Source of the DNA: Hyphomicrobiales bacterium
Lineage (GTDB): Bacteria; Pseudomonadota; Alphaproteobacteria; Rhizobiales; Rhizobiaceae
Direction: 5' to 3'
Assembly: GCA_900466475.1 (NCBI GenBank)
Contig: UBMI01000007.1
Coordinates: 266,569 to 330,568 of the forward strand
DNA: 64,000 nt
The notes under the pieces are model-generated. The model made no database searches. It was not told the origin of the DNA and saw only the letters and a list, made by a program, of their open reading frames with translations. Shown here piece after piece: positions 8,984 to 18,559 of the stretch. Every line of letters starts with the position of its first letter. Within the stretch, counting starts at the first letter, position 1. Position numbers and translations under genes: made by a program.

Positions 8984-10408
8984 ATGAAGTTTGGGACAAG
9001 CGGCCTTCGTGGTCTCTCGGTAGATCTCACAGGACGTGCATCGGCGCTTTATGCCATGGCTTTCGGCAAATATTTGCTGCAGAGCAACAAAGCCGCACAG
9101 GGCGATGTCATTCTGATCGGCCGTGATTTCCGGGAGTCCAGCCCGGAGATTGCCGGCAACTGCGCCGGCGCGCTCGCAAGCCTCGGCTTTAGAGTTCTAG
9201 ACTGCGGCACGGTCCCGACACCGGCGCTTGCGCTTTACGGCCTGGAAAGAAAGGCCGCTTGCCTGATGATAACGGGTTCGCATATCCCGGCGGACCGCAA
9301 CGGCATCAAATTCTACCGCCCAGACGGCGAGATCGACAAAGCGGACGAAGCAGCGATTACCCGATTTGCTGCCGAAATCGAAGCCTCCGGCGAATCGGTC
9401 GTTAGCGAACCTGTAGCCGTCGAGGATCACTCTGCACCCTGCCTGCAGCTCTTCTTTGAGCGCAATGCAGCTCTCTTGCCGGCACGTGCGCTTCTCGGCA
9501 TGAAGATCGGCATCTATCAGCACAGCACGGTCGCCCGCGACTTGATGGTCGATATTCTTGCCCATTATGGCGCGGAGGTCGTCGCTCTTGGCCGGTCCGA
9601 AACCTTTATCCCGGTCGACACCGAAGCCGTTTCCGAAGAGACGATCGCCCTTCTGAAGAGCTGGGCCTCTACACATGGCCTTGATGCGATTGTTTCCACG
9701 GATGGCGATGGCGACCGTCCGCTGGTTGCCGATGAAACCGGAACGCCGTTGCGCGGAGATCTTCTGGGATTGATTTCAGCCAATTTCCTCGGTGCCGGTA
9801 CCGTCGTCACGCCGGTCACCTCCAATTCGGGAATTGAAGCCGCAGGATCCTTCAGAGTCATTCGTACCCGTGTCGGCTCTCCCTTCGTGATTGCCGGCAT
9901 GGAAGAGACCGTTGCCGCAGGCAAGAATCTGGTGATGGGCTTCGAAGCGAACGGCGGGCTCCTGACCGCAACACCCTTCGATATCAACGGCCGCAGCGTG
10001 CGAGCATTGCCCACGCGCGACTGCTTCCTGCCTATGCTGGCAACGCTTTCGCTCGCCGCAATCCGCAAGGAGCCGCTTTCGATCGTCGCGGCTTCATACA
10101 AACTGCCCTTTGCAGCGGCTGATCGTCTTGAGAACTTCCCGGTCGAAACCAGCGTAGCCTTGATGGCTTACCTCCGTGAATCCGACGCCAACCTCGCAGA
10201 ATTCCTGCAGCCTATTGGCGAGGTAAGCTCGAAAAGCGATATTGACGGCTTGCGCGTGACGTTGCGCGATGGCCGCATCATTCATTTTCGGCCGTCCGGC
10301 AATGCGCCGGAAATGCGCTGCTATGTAGAAGCCGAAAGCGAGGCAGCCGCCTTACAACTCTTGAATGCGGGATTGACCCGAATTAAGCGCTGGGCAGAAG
10401 CCCGGTAA
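8984..10408 (+). CDS. Phosphomannomutase / phosphohexomutase
   Basis: A 474-residue alpha-D-phosphohexomutase that interconverts hexose 6-phosphate and 1-phosphate. The phosphoserine loop TGSHIP is near 97-102 (Ser99), the metal loop DGDGDR near 240-245, the sugar-specificity loop GFEANGG near 320 and the phosphate loop RPSGNAPE near 435. The ATG at 8984 has GAGGG eight bases before it, preferred over a GTG at 8975. The next gene uses mannose 1-phosphate to make GDP-mannose, so mannose 6-phosphate is the likely substrate (ManB role). The specificity loop alone does not exclude glucose phosphates. Confidence 0.92.
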   Translation: MKFGTSGLRGLSVDLTGRASALYAMAFGKYLLQSNKAAQGDVILIGRDFRESSPEIAGNCAGALASLGFRVLDCGTVPTPALALYGLERKAACLMITGSHIPADRNGIKFYRPDGEIDKADEAAITRFAAEIEASGESVVSEPVAVEDHSAPCLQLFFERNAALLPARALLGMKIGIYQHSTVARDLMVDILAHYGAEVVALGRSETFIPVDTEAVSEETIALLKSWASTHGLDAIVSTDGDGDRPLVADETGTPLRGDLLGLISANFLGAGTVVTPVTSNSGIEAAGSFRVIRTRVGSPFVIAGMEETVAAGKNLVMGFEANGGLLTATPFDINGRSVRALPTRDCFLPMLATLSLAAIRKEPLSIVAASYKLPFAAADRLENFPVETSVALMAYLRESDANLAEFLQPIGEVSSKSDIDGLRVTLRDGRIIHFRPSGNAPEMRCYVEAESEAAALQLLNAGLTRIKRWAEAR

Positions 10409-10451
10409 GCATGCGACAAACCTGGCCGTTCATTTCAAGGAAGAGCATCCG

Positions 10452-11879
10452 ATGACACAGAAAATCGTTCCCGTGATCATGGCTGGCGGCAAGGGCACGC
10501 GCCTTTGGCCGCTCTCGCGCGCAACGGCGCCGAAACAGTTCATCCAGTTTGTCGGGGACAAGACCCTGTTTCAGGAAACCCTGGTTCGCGTTTCCGATCC
10601 GGCGCTTTACGAAGCCCCTGTCGTTGTGACGAATGAGGACTTTCGTTTCCTCGTCGCGGAACAGGCCCGCGAACTTGATATTCCGCTCGCCGCTGTATTG
10701 CTGGAGCCTGTTGCCCGCAACACTGCTGCCGCAGTGGCAGCTGCTGCGAGCCTGGCCTCGGAGCATTTCGGCAAGGAAGCCATCATTCAGATGCTGGCCT
10801 CTGATCACGAGATCCTTGCAGACGATGCCTATTTCGACGCCATCCGCACGGCACGGGATGCAGCCCTCAAGGGCAAGCTCGTCACCTTCGGCATCACGCC
10901 GACGGAGCCGGCGACCGGCTATGGTTACATCGAGGTTGGCAAGCAGCTTGCAAGCGGCGCGCACGAGGTCAAGCGCTTCGTCGAAAAGCCGGCTCGCGAG
11001 AAGGCCGAGCAGATGCTGACCGCCGGTGGCTTTTACTGGAACTCAGGTATCTTCATGTTCCCGGTCGCCGAACTGCTTTCCGAAATGCAGGAATATGCAC
11101 CTGATGTGCTGAAGGCGGCGGACAAGGCACTCTCCAAGGCTACGCGTGATCTCGATTTCACCCGTCTCGATGCCGAACACTTCGCAAAGAGCCCCGACAT
11201 CTCCATCGATTACGCAGTCATGGAAAAAACGTCCAAGGCCGCAGTCGTTCCCTCCGCCTTCAAGTGGTCGGACATGGGTAGCTGGGATGCCGTTTGGAAA
11301 ACCGGCACTCAGGATGAAAACGGCAATATCGCCGCGGCCAACACGACGGTCGTCAACACCCGCAACTCGCTCGTGATGACGCATGGCGTTCACCTTGCCG
11401 TCCAGGGCATGGACGATGTCGCCGTTATTGCCAGCGAAGACGCCGTTTACGTCGGCCCCCTGAAGGAAAGCCAGGAAGTCGGCAAGCTCGTCAAGCTGCT
11501 CGCCGGCCATAAGAAGACATCGAAGCTGACCGAGACCCATCCCACATCTTACCGTCCTTGGGGCGGCTACACCTCGATCTTCAACGGCGATCGCTTCCAA
11601 GTGAAGCGTATCTTCGTAACACCCGGCAAGAAGCTGTCGCTGCAGAAGCATCATCACCGTTCCGAGCATTGGATCGTGGTGAAGGGAACAGCCGAAGTTA
11701 CGATCGGCGACAATGTGCAGATGCTGCGCGAAAACGAGTCAGTTTATATCCCGCTCGGTGAAGTCCATCGCCTTGCAAATCCGGGCAAGATTCTGCTGGA
11801 ACTTATCGAAGTCCAGACGGGCTCCTATCTCGGCGAAGACGATATCATCCGTATCGTGGACGAGTTCGGTAGAACCTGA
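10452..11879 (+). CDS. manC: Mannose-1-phosphate guanylyltransferase / mannose-6-phosphate isomerase
   Basis: A 475-residue bifunctional type II enzyme making GDP-mannose. The N-terminal nucleotidyltransferase carries AGGKGTRLWPLSR at 11-23 and FVEKP near 177. The C-terminal isomerase begins with RPWGGYTS near 369 and contains the cupin metal motif QKHHHRSEHW near 400-409. It lies 43 bases after the phosphomannomutase gene. Together they supply GDP-mannose, used directly by mannosyltransferases and by the GDP-mannose 6-dehydrogenase at 22038. The RxxGxYxx-type and cupin motifs are intact, so both activities are expected. Confidence 0.95.
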   Translation: MTQKIVPVIMAGGKGTRLWPLSRATAPKQFIQFVGDKTLFQETLVRVSDPALYEAPVVVTNEDFRFLVAEQARELDIPLAAVLLEPVARNTAAAVAAAASLASEHFGKEAIIQMLASDHEILADDAYFDAIRTARDAALKGKLVTFGITPTEPATGYGYIEVGKQLASGAHEVKRFVEKPAREKAEQMLTAGGFYWNSGIFMFPVAELLSEMQEYAPDVLKAADKALSKATRDLDFTRLDAEHFAKSPDISIDYAVMEKTSKAAVVPSAFKWSDMGSWDAVWKTGTQDENGNIAAANTTVVNTRNSLVMTHGVHLAVQGMDDVAVIASEDAVYVGPLKESQEVGKLVKLLAGHKKTSKLTETHPTSYRPWGGYTSIFNGDRFQVKRIFVTPGKKLSLQKHHHRSEHWIVVKGTAEVTIGDNVQMLRENESVYIPLGEVHRLANPGKILLELIEVQTGSYLGEDDIIRIVDEFGRT

Positions 11880-11933
11880 GCCTAAGCTTTTTGGCGGTCT
11901 TGAACTTGGTTCCCCGCCCCTGTAACACGGATG

Positions 11934-11963
11934 GTGGTCCGCCTTGATGGTCGGGCCACTTTT
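11934..11963 (+). terminator. Weak stem-loop terminator between manC and ugd
   Basis: GTGGTCCG pairs with CGGGCCAC (one G-U pair) across a 10-base loop, followed by TTTT. It would end or attenuate the manC transcript 20 bases before the dehydrogenase start. Confidence 0.5.
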
Positions 11964-11983
11964 CGTTGAATGAAGGTTGCACC

Positions 11984-13300
11984 ATGCGCATTGTGATGAT
12001 TGGTTCGGGTTATGTTGGGCTCGTCTCGGGCGCCTGCTTCGCAGATTTTGGCCACCATGTAACCTGCGTCGACAAATCCGAAGCCAAGATCAACGCTCTA
12101 GAAGCCGGCGAAGTGCCGATCTATGAGCCCGGCCTCGAAGCCATCATCCAGCAAAATCGCAGTGCCGGCCGCCTCGATTTTTCGAAGAATCTCGCTCCTT
12201 CCGTCGGCGAAGCCGACGTGGTCTTCATCGCGGTCGGCACGCCATCTCGCCGCGGCGACGGGCATGCGGACCTGAGCTACGTCTATGCAGCGGCGCGCGA
12301 GATTGCTGCCGCCGTCAGGGGCTTTACGGTGATCGTGACAAAATCCACGGTACCGGTCGGCACCGGAGACGAAATCGAGCGCATCTTCCGAGACGAATTT
12401 CCGGAAAAGGATATTTCCGTCGTCTCCAATCCCGAATTCCTGCGCGAGGGCGCGGCCATCACCGATTTCAAACGGCCCGACCGCATCGTGATCGGCACTG
12501 AAGATGCGCGAGCCATCGAGGTCATGCGTGAAGTCTACCGTCCGCTTTACCTCAATGAAGCGCCGCTCTATTTCTGCGAACGCCGCACCTCCGAGCTCAT
12601 CAAATATGCCGCCAACGCCTTCCTGGCGATGAAGATTACCTTCATCAACGAGATTGCCGACCTGTCCGAAAAGATCGGCGCCGACGTTCAGAAGGTCGCC
12701 AAGGGTATCGGCATGGACAAGCGCATCGGTGACAAGTTCCTGCATGCAGGACCCGGCTACGGCGGCTCGTGCTTCCCTAAGGATACGCTTGCCCTCGTCA
12801 AGACCGCACAGGACTTTGACAGCCCGGTGCGCCTGATCGAGACCACTGTTGCGATCAACGACAATCGCAAGCGTGCAATGGGCCGCAAGGTTATCGCCGC
12901 CTGCGATGGAGACGTGCGCGGTAAGAAAATTGCGGTCCTCGGCCTTACCTTCAAGCCGAATACCGACGACATGCGCGATGCCCCGTCCCTCACGATCATC
13001 CAGGCTCTCCTCGATGGTGGTGCAACGGTGCACGCCTATGATCCGGAGGGCATGGACGCGGCAAAGGATATGCTCGGTCCGGTTACCTATGGCAAAGACC
13101 CATACGAGATCGCCGCTGATGCCGATGCAATCGTCATCGTCACCGAATGGGACGAATTCCGTGCGCTCGATCTCAAGCGCCTCAAGACGATCATGAGAAA
13201 GCCGGTTATCGTCGACCTTAGGAACATTTATCCGGTCAACGAAGTGACCAAATACGGCTTCGGCTATTTCGCTGTCGGCAAGAAACCCGAAAAAGTTTGA
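11984..13300 (+). CDS. ugd: UDP-glucose 6-dehydrogenase
   Basis: A 438-residue enzyme oxidising UDP-glucose to UDP-glucuronate with two NAD+. The Rossmann motif GSGYVGLVSG is at 7-16, GTPS near 85, and the catalytic cysteine lies in GGSCFPKD near residue 263. The start at 11984 gives the canonical MRIVMIGSG N-terminus. Rhizobial homologues are named RkpK. It completes a precursor block (phosphomannomutase, ManC, Ugd) that supplies GDP-mannose and UDP-glucuronate. The distinct dehydrogenase at 22038 carries an AlgD-type active site, so the two are not redundant copies. Confidence 0.94.
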   Translation: MRIVMIGSGYVGLVSGACFADFGHHVTCVDKSEAKINALEAGEVPIYEPGLEAIIQQNRSAGRLDFSKNLAPSVGEADVVFIAVGTPSRRGDGHADLSYVYAAAREIAAAVRGFTVIVTKSTVPVGTGDEIERIFRDEFPEKDISVVSNPEFLREGAAITDFKRPDRIVIGTEDARAIEVMREVYRPLYLNEAPLYFCERRTSELIKYAANAFLAMKITFINEIADLSEKIGADVQKVAKGIGMDKRIGDKFLHAGPGYGGSCFPKDTLALVKTAQDFDSPVRLIETTVAINDNRKRAMGRKVIAACDGDVRGKKIAVLGLTFKPNTDDMRDAPSLTIIQALLDGGATVHAYDPEGMDAAKDMLGPVTYGKDPYEIAADADAIVIVTEWDEFRALDLKRLKTIMRKPVIVDLRNIYPVNEVTKYGFGYFAVGKKPEKV

Positions 13301-13523
13301 ACCTGTTCCCATTCTCTGGAATGGCAGCGATCATCCGCCTCCATTTTGTGAAGGCGAGCACCAGCTGGCAGGCTTAAGCCACCTGCCGCGCTGATTGCAG
13401 CGCACCCTGCCCCGGCCGTCTCTTTGCGGAGTTGCGGGACGGACGAACGCTACCGCTCAAGCCATCAGCTACAAATCGGAAATCCACCGGTCCGAACGCC
13501 GATGCAGCGATGGCTGGCGTCTC

Positions 13524-15008
13524 TCACAGATTCCAGGCTGGACGGGGATCAGTGCTTTTGCGGATGATGATTGGTGAAAATTTCGCGACCAGTCTGTCCT
13601 TGGCGTTCTTGTTCCAGTGAAGACGGATTGGCCGCAGCGAGCTTCGAAAATAATCTGCCGGAGCTGCGACATCATCCGATCCAAGCAATCTGAACCGCGG
13701 AATGGTTGCCCGCCCGGACAACGGCGCCGTCAATCTCGGTCCATCTTGTGTGGCGTTGAGGCGCACGACCATGCCGCCAACAGCGGCATAACGGCATATT
13801 GCAGGCCGGCTGTTCGCCTCGAGACTAAATTCGAGTCCGAGCCAGTCATTGCTCTCGGACAATTCGTAGTCGAACCCAGCTTCAACCCAGTCGCCCACGG
13901 AGAGGCCGAGTTTCTCCAGGTCCATATCGGCCCAGGACAGCGTCAACGTACATACCCGAGTGTCGTTTGTGTTGTCCTCGGGATCGATCGTAAAGATCTG
14001 CCTTTCCAGGCCGCTAGATACGATTTCCTTTGAGCCGGTAATATTATCCGCCTGCCCCGCGCCGCGTGTTGCTACAAGGCCATCGGCGACAACGCCTTCA
14101 ACACCGAATCGTTTGCCTCTCTCACCCGGGAAGCCGCCAAGCGGCGAAAGGTTGGCCAACGTCACATCCCGGCTGTAGAAATCGCCTTCCGTCACCATTT
14201 TGCGCAGTATGGGCAAAAGCACGGAATAGCGCAGCCATTGGCCCACTGTATTCAAGTGAACATCGTCCTCCGTGATTGCGATGCCTTCGGCTAACGCCTT
14301 CGAGAGAACCGCCCGGTCATCAACAACCTTGATGCCGTCCCGCCCGTCGATTGACACGATGTAGTCGGCAAGGCCGTTGCTAATGGCATGCCGCGGATCA
14401 CTCGCAGGCCAGGCCCCGACCGTGTGACCAATGCGGTCGACGGGCAACATGCAGACGACCCAGATGCCGGCGTCTCGCAGCGGCCTCAAGAGCGTTTCAT
14501 ACCGCGCGATCACATCCTCGAGGGTAATCTTGTCACTGGCGACGTCGTTGGTGCCAATATCCAGGATAACAATGTCGGGCCCCCGCTCAAGGTACCAGGG
14601 CAGTCGCGCGAGCGTTTGCGGTATGTGCTCGCCGCCGCGTCCTGCAATCGCCCCCGCCATTCTGCCTGTCACTGCTGCTTTCGTTGGCACGGCCGGATCA
14701 TACCAGCAGTCAAGATTGAAGCGGTTATCGACGTTTCGCAGCGGTCCGATAGTCCCGAGCCAGTTTGCTGTCAGAATATCGATACGAGGCGTCGGGTTCC
14801 CGGGATAGATTACGGTATAACCACTATTGGCTACAAAGCTGTGCCCCAGCCCCATAACCTTTGCTCCAACTTCGAGCGGAAGGCTGGGCAAATCCCGCCT
14901 GGTCGACGGCATGGCAGCAGAAAGCGCCGGAGAGTTTTGGACAAAATAGAAACCGCATTGTGCGAACAGGCCGGCGAGAAATGTACGACGATAAATCTGT
15001 AAATCCAT
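13524..15008 (-). CDS. Exported SGNH/GDSL-type hydrolase, likely glycan esterase
   Basis: A 494-residue protein. The N-terminus has a twin-arginine-like motif (YRRTFLAG) before a hydrophobic stretch, suggesting Tat or Sec export. The SGNH fold shows GLGHS at 53-57, where Ser57 is the likely nucleophile in place of the usual GDS; DIGTND at 150-155 (block III Asn); and DDVHLN with Asp249 and His251 as dyad. A further 230-residue C-terminal region, probably beta-rich, could bind carbohydrate. SGNH proteins in EPS loci remove or transfer O-acyl groups. It is transcribed away from the acyltransferase at 15386. Function as EPS esterase or acyl-transfer partner is inferred. Confidence 0.82.
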   Translation of the reverse strand: MDLQIYRRTFLAGLFAQCGFYFVQNSPALSAAMPSTRRDLPSLPLEVGAKVMGLGHSFVANSGYTVIYPGNPTPRIDILTANWLGTIGPLRNVDNRFNLDCWYDPAVPTKAAVTGRMAGAIAGRGGEHIPQTLARLPWYLERGPDIVILDIGTNDVASDKITLEDVIARYETLLRPLRDAGIWVVCMLPVDRIGHTVGAWPASDPRHAISNGLADYIVSIDGRDGIKVVDDRAVLSKALAEGIAITEDDVHLNTVGQWLRYSVLLPILRKMVTEGDFYSRDVTLANLSPLGGFPGERGKRFGVEGVVADGLVATRGAGQADNITGSKEIVSSGLERQIFTIDPEDNTNDTRVCTLTLSWADMDLEKLGLSVGDWVEAGFDYELSESNDWLGLEFSLEANSRPAICRYAAVGGMVVRLNATQDGPRLTAPLSGRATIPRFRLLGSDDVAAPADYFRSSLRPIRLHWNKNAKDRLVAKFSPIIIRKSTDPRPAWNL

Positions 15009-15385
15009 AAGATTCCATCTCGATTTTTAAACGCTGCAAGGTCGCTCAGTCATGACCGCAAAGTCGACATTTGCATGACAGTCAAAGGCTTTGGATCTTG
15101 CCCGCGACGGCGGTTTGGGGGACCAAAACGAGCTTCGACGTTCAAAGCATTCCTTCATCGCCAACCATCAAACTATTTCCGCACGCGCCACGCTCGGCGG
15201 TGGCTAAAAAATGTTAAGACTATATATAGCCCACATGCCCACTGAAACGGACGATGACTCCAACGGGAATGTCTCGGTTGGGGAATGCTGCAACAAACAC
15301 GGCGACGCACAATTGTTGCGCTTCCTTTCGCTAATGCAGCATGCTATCGCTTCTGCAGCGTAACCTTAATGGCGGGTGAAGGACT
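15009..15385. other. Intergenic region between divergent genes, no gene seen
   Basis: Some 377 bases separate the SGNH hydrolase and acyltransferase starts. The part around 15200-15240 is AT-rich (ATGTTAAGACTATATATAG), a plausible promoter area. No ORF or repeat stands out. Confidence 0.4.
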
Positions 15386-16447
15386 ATGCCTGTTCGTCAG
15401 CATTATTTGACGCTCGATGGCCTTCGCGGCCTTGTCGCGATCTCAGTGCTTTTCTTTCACATCGTTTGGCAAAACGGCCTTGGTCGTTTATCGCCCCATG
15501 GTTACCTTGGAGTAGATTTCTTTTTTGCCCTGAGCGGCTTCGTTATTGCAATCGCATATGATGCACGATTGCAACAAGGAATGGGCTTCAAGCAATTTAT
15601 GATAGTCCGGCTACGCCGACTATATCCTCTCTTTGCACTTGGCATGGCGTTAAGCGCCGCGGTTTTTGCATTGAAGATGATACCCAAAGGTGAATTTAAT
15701 ACTTCGGAATTTGCGTTTGCATCGCTGAACGCGTTTTTGATATCACCGTTCGGGCGAGTAGAAGGCAACGATTATCTATTCCCGTTCAATTCGCCGGCGT
15801 GGTCGCTGTTTTTCGAAATTGCGATCAACGCGGTATATGCGCTGGCTGCGATCTACCTCACACTGCCGAGATTATTAGGTGTCTTGGCCGCATCGGCGGT
15901 GGCCGCCATTGTAATGGTGACCTATCACGGCAGTTTCGATGTAGGGGACAGTTCGAGCGAGCTCTTCGAGGGCGCCATTCGCGTAACATTCTCTTTTTCG
16001 GGCGGCGTGCTGCTCGGCCGCTTGATGATGGCCGGTCGCTTGAGGAACGTCCCGACCGTGTCACCGGTATTGCTGAGCGGTGTCTTGCTTGCGGTGTTCC
16101 TGTTTCCGGTCACCCAGCTCAATTTTATCTTTGAACTGGTGTGTGTATTGCTTGTCTTTCCGCTCGTTGTGATGTGGGGCGCGGTGAGAGAACCCTCACC
16201 CCGTTTCGAAGCTGTGGCCAAGTTTTCCGGACTTATATCCTATCCCCTGTATATAACGCACATGCCGGTTGTACTTATCAGTACATACATATGCGCCCGG
16301 CTGAAGCTGGAAGGGCTGGCTTTATTCGCCATGATTGGCGCGACGATGTTCATAGCGATCATGTTGGCATATCTCGCCGCGGTCTGCTTTGACGAGCCAA
16401 TCCGCCGCTTCTTCCGCGCGACATCTTCGCCCCTTCCGACAAGCTGA
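15386..16447 (+). CDS. Acyltransferase 3 family membrane protein
   Basis: A 353-residue multi-pass protein (about ten helices) of the AT3/OafA family, which moves acetyl or other acyl groups onto extracytoplasmic sugars. The N-terminus has the family's LTLDGLRGLVA motif, the catalytic-type histidine in FFHIVW, and GVDFFFALSGFVI; a second conserved region is near residue 145 (PAWSLFFEI). A GAAGGA ribosome site precedes the ATG. No SGNH domain is fused, so it would act alone or with one of the separate SGNH proteins. Substrate presumed to be the EPS repeat unit. Confidence 0.88.
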   Translation: MPVRQHYLTLDGLRGLVAISVLFFHIVWQNGLGRLSPHGYLGVDFFFALSGFVIAIAYDARLQQGMGFKQFMIVRLRRLYPLFALGMALSAAVFALKMIPKGEFNTSEFAFASLNAFLISPFGRVEGNDYLFPFNSPAWSLFFEIAINAVYALAAIYLTLPRLLGVLAASAVAAIVMVTYHGSFDVGDSSSELFEGAIRVTFSFSGGVLLGRLMMAGRLRNVPTVSPVLLSGVLLAVFLFPVTQLNFIFELVCVLLVFPLVVMWGAVREPSPRFEAVAKFSGLISYPLYITHMPVVLISTYICARLKLEGLALFAMIGATMFIAIMLAYLAAVCFDEPIRRFFRATSSPLPTS

Positions 16448-16822
16448 TCCGTTAAAGTGCCTCGCTCAGGCTTGGCTAAAGTATGGCCTATATCGCGCCA
16501 CGGAGCGTGAGAAGGCGGCCAATCATTGCAGCGCCGGCTCACCTGCAAACGCAAGGTGACTGGGGCCGGGTTCAATGCTCCTCACATTCCACCGCCGGCC
16601 GATTTGGGCGACCTTGCTCCAGAACCGAAGATAGAACGTCCCAACGCTCGCCCTGCCCAAGGTTTGCAGCGACGTCAAACCTGATCCATTGAAGAGAGCT
16701 GCGGCTCTCCGGGACCTTCGGTCTTCCGTCAGGTTTACGGCGCCGTTTCAGCTCAACCGGCGGCCACGACGAAATGGCGGCTGAGCAGTGATTGCCGACA
16801 ATCACATCTGGCGCAGCTTGTA
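16448..16822. other. Intergenic region between convergent genes, no gene seen
   Basis: About 375 GC-rich bases lie between the acyltransferase and the polymerase/ligase gene. Several short ORFs overlap each other on both strands, but none has a ribosome site or recognisable motif. No clear terminator hairpin was found. Confidence 0.4.
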
Positions 16823-18025
16823 TTATTCCCCTGGCGAAGCAGCCGCGGCGACTTGATGTGGGGCCTGCTGCATGGCCGGCATTCCCTGTCTCTGGCGCAC
16901 CCTCCGGGGAACGGGCTTCTTATGTCCCGCCAACAGTGCAAGGAATATAAGCGGGAACTCCAGAGGCGAGGCAAGAGCGTTGTCTGAATTGGAGAGAAAC
17001 AGGAAGCCCGAATAGGCGAGCATCGCCACCACGTTTGGACGGCCGCCACGAAAACTGGCCTTGAGCACAGCAAGGGTCAGCAGCACATAGAAAATGATCA
17101 TGCCCGTGCTGCCGAGCTCCACCGACAGGCGAATGAAGTCATTATGAGCTGAGGTAGAACCGACGATGACCTCGATTTCGTGTGGCGTGATATAGAACTG
17201 GTGACCGAAGCCGATGCCCGTATAAGGATATTGGGCAATGACGGTGCGAAGATAGTCCCACATGATGCCGCGACCGCTGTCGCCGCTTTGCAGAAAGCGC
17301 GTCGCGAAATTGTCCCAGAACGCCGCCACGATCGCCACACCGCCAACCAGGCCCATCACCACCAACGAAATCTTGGTCGTGATGGTTACACCGCGTTGCA
17401 CGAGCACCGAAGCACCAGTCACCACTACACAAACCGCTAGTGTAGCTCTGCCTCCAGCAGCAACGAGAACCAGCAGGCTGATCAATACGAGCACCACGTA
17501 TTTCTTCTGACCGCCGAGGACGAGTTGCACTGCGGCAAATACGCCGCACATTCCCAGCGCGGAAGTGAACGCCGCCGCCGACAATGATCCTAGATAGCGC
17601 GGGACACCCGTCGCAAATTCTGTTGCGATCATGGGTTTGATCCCCACGGCTTGATAGGCAAAGCCGAGGACCACGCACACCAAGGGTAGAAATGCGGTAA
17701 CTTTCCAGATGAGTTGCTGATCTCGATAGCTGGTTTTTCCGGCGAGCAAAGCAAATAGAACAATGATCTGGTTCAAGGAAACCAATAAAACGGACCAACT
17801 GAAGCCCTTGTAGGGCGTTGATATACCAAGAATGATAACAAGCAACAGCTCCCCGAAAAGGAGCGACAATATCGTCCTGTCCGGGCGACCTCGAAACAGA
17901 ATTGCAAAGGAAGCAAGTATAAAGAAAAACTTCTCAATGGCATTACTACCGGCGAGATGCAGGGCTGCACCGATATTGAATATCAGCAACACAAGAGAAA
18001 AGACGAAGATCGTTCTAAATGCCAT
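16823..18025 (-). CDS. O-antigen ligase / Wzy-type EPS polymerase
   Basis: A 400-residue protein with about ten to twelve membrane helices and one large periplasmic loop near 225-310. In that loop are RGIMWDYLR and GFGHQFY, followed by SAHNDFIRLSVELG, typical of the Wzy_C/WaaL family where Arg and His contact the lipid-linked glycan. GGRAT near residue 192 is another family signature. In this locus the likely job is polymerising flipped repeat units (Wzy). No other polymerase candidate is visible, which favours that over ligase. Low sequence conservation in this family limits certainty. Confidence 0.82.
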   Translation of the reverse strand: MAFRTIFVFSLVLLIFNIGAALHLAGSNAIEKFFFILASFAILFRGRPDRTILSLLFGELLLVIILGISTPYKGFSWSVLLVSLNQIIVLFALLAGKTSYRDQQLIWKVTAFLPLVCVVLGFAYQAVGIKPMIATEFATGVPRYLGSLSAAAFTSALGMCGVFAAVQLVLGGQKKYVVLVLISLLVLVAAGGRATLAVCVVVTGASVLVQRGVTITTKISLVVMGLVGGVAIVAAFWDNFATRFLQSGDSGRGIMWDYLRTVIAQYPYTGIGFGHQFYITPHEIEVIVGSTSAHNDFIRLSVELGSTGMIIFYVLLTLAVLKASFRGGRPNVVAMLAYSGFLFLSNSDNALASPLEFPLIFLALLAGHKKPVPRRVRQRQGMPAMQQAPHQVAAAASPGE

Positions 18026-18559
18026 ATATCGCTTCCAATTGACCTATCTTATTAAGAAGGACGTAAGTGATATGCTCGTTGGTATCAGCAAACCGAATTG
18101 AGTATGGTCCTATGTCGAACCAGCGCATGGTTTCAGCAATACGGCCGTCTTCGGAAGAAGCGTGCTCGGCTTGCCGCATCGAAATTCAAGGACCTATATA
18201 TCTTCAATCCTCGATTTTTCGCAATGCACCATCACGCGCGAATGGGCGCATGACAAGCAACCGGCTGTCCCTGGATCCAGAATTTTCAGGCATCGCGCCG
18301 GCGCATTCGCCACAATCAGCGTCCTGATTTTCCAGCAATGAATTTGGGCAGATTATCCAGGCTATTTCGTGGCTAAGCACGCGAGATGCCACCATCATCT
18401 GCCGATTGGCAGTCAAATCGTTGCCGGCGCAATGCCTGATTGCCGACAATTAAGGCGGCAGCATCCACCGATACTGCCGCCTGGGACCTTCTAATCACCA
18501 GTCCGCCAATCACGCTTTTGCACGCAAGATCGGACTGGTTACCCCATTCCGACTCTCGA
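18026..18559. other. Intergenic region, no gene seen, inverted repeats at right end
   Basis: About 530 bases between two minus-strand genes. The region holds no convincing ORF. Near the RTX gene end are two inverted repeats: 18454-18481, and ACCAGTCCG / CGGACTGGT at 18497-18505 and 18531-18539. Confidence 0.4.
18454..18481 (-). terminator. Stem-loop downstream of RTX gene
   Basis: GGCGGCAG and CTGCCGCC form a perfect 8-bp stem with a 12-base loop, about 80 bases after the RTX gene stop. On the minus strand it is followed by TTAATTG, a weak T tail, so termination is plausible but not certain. Confidence 0.4.

Noticed and set aside
12098..13312. 404-codon open frame opposite the UDP-glucose dehydrogenase
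   Set aside because: Antisense shadow with no family motif.
7961..13353. CTCCATTTTGTGAA present near 7961 and near 13340
   Set aside because: A few 14-base matches are expected by chance in 64 kb, and the surroundings differ.
18497..18539. ACCAGTCCG / CGGACTGGT inverted repeat as terminator of the RTX gene
   Set aside because: The 25-base spacer and lack of a T run make it weak; the hairpin at 18454 is the better candidate.
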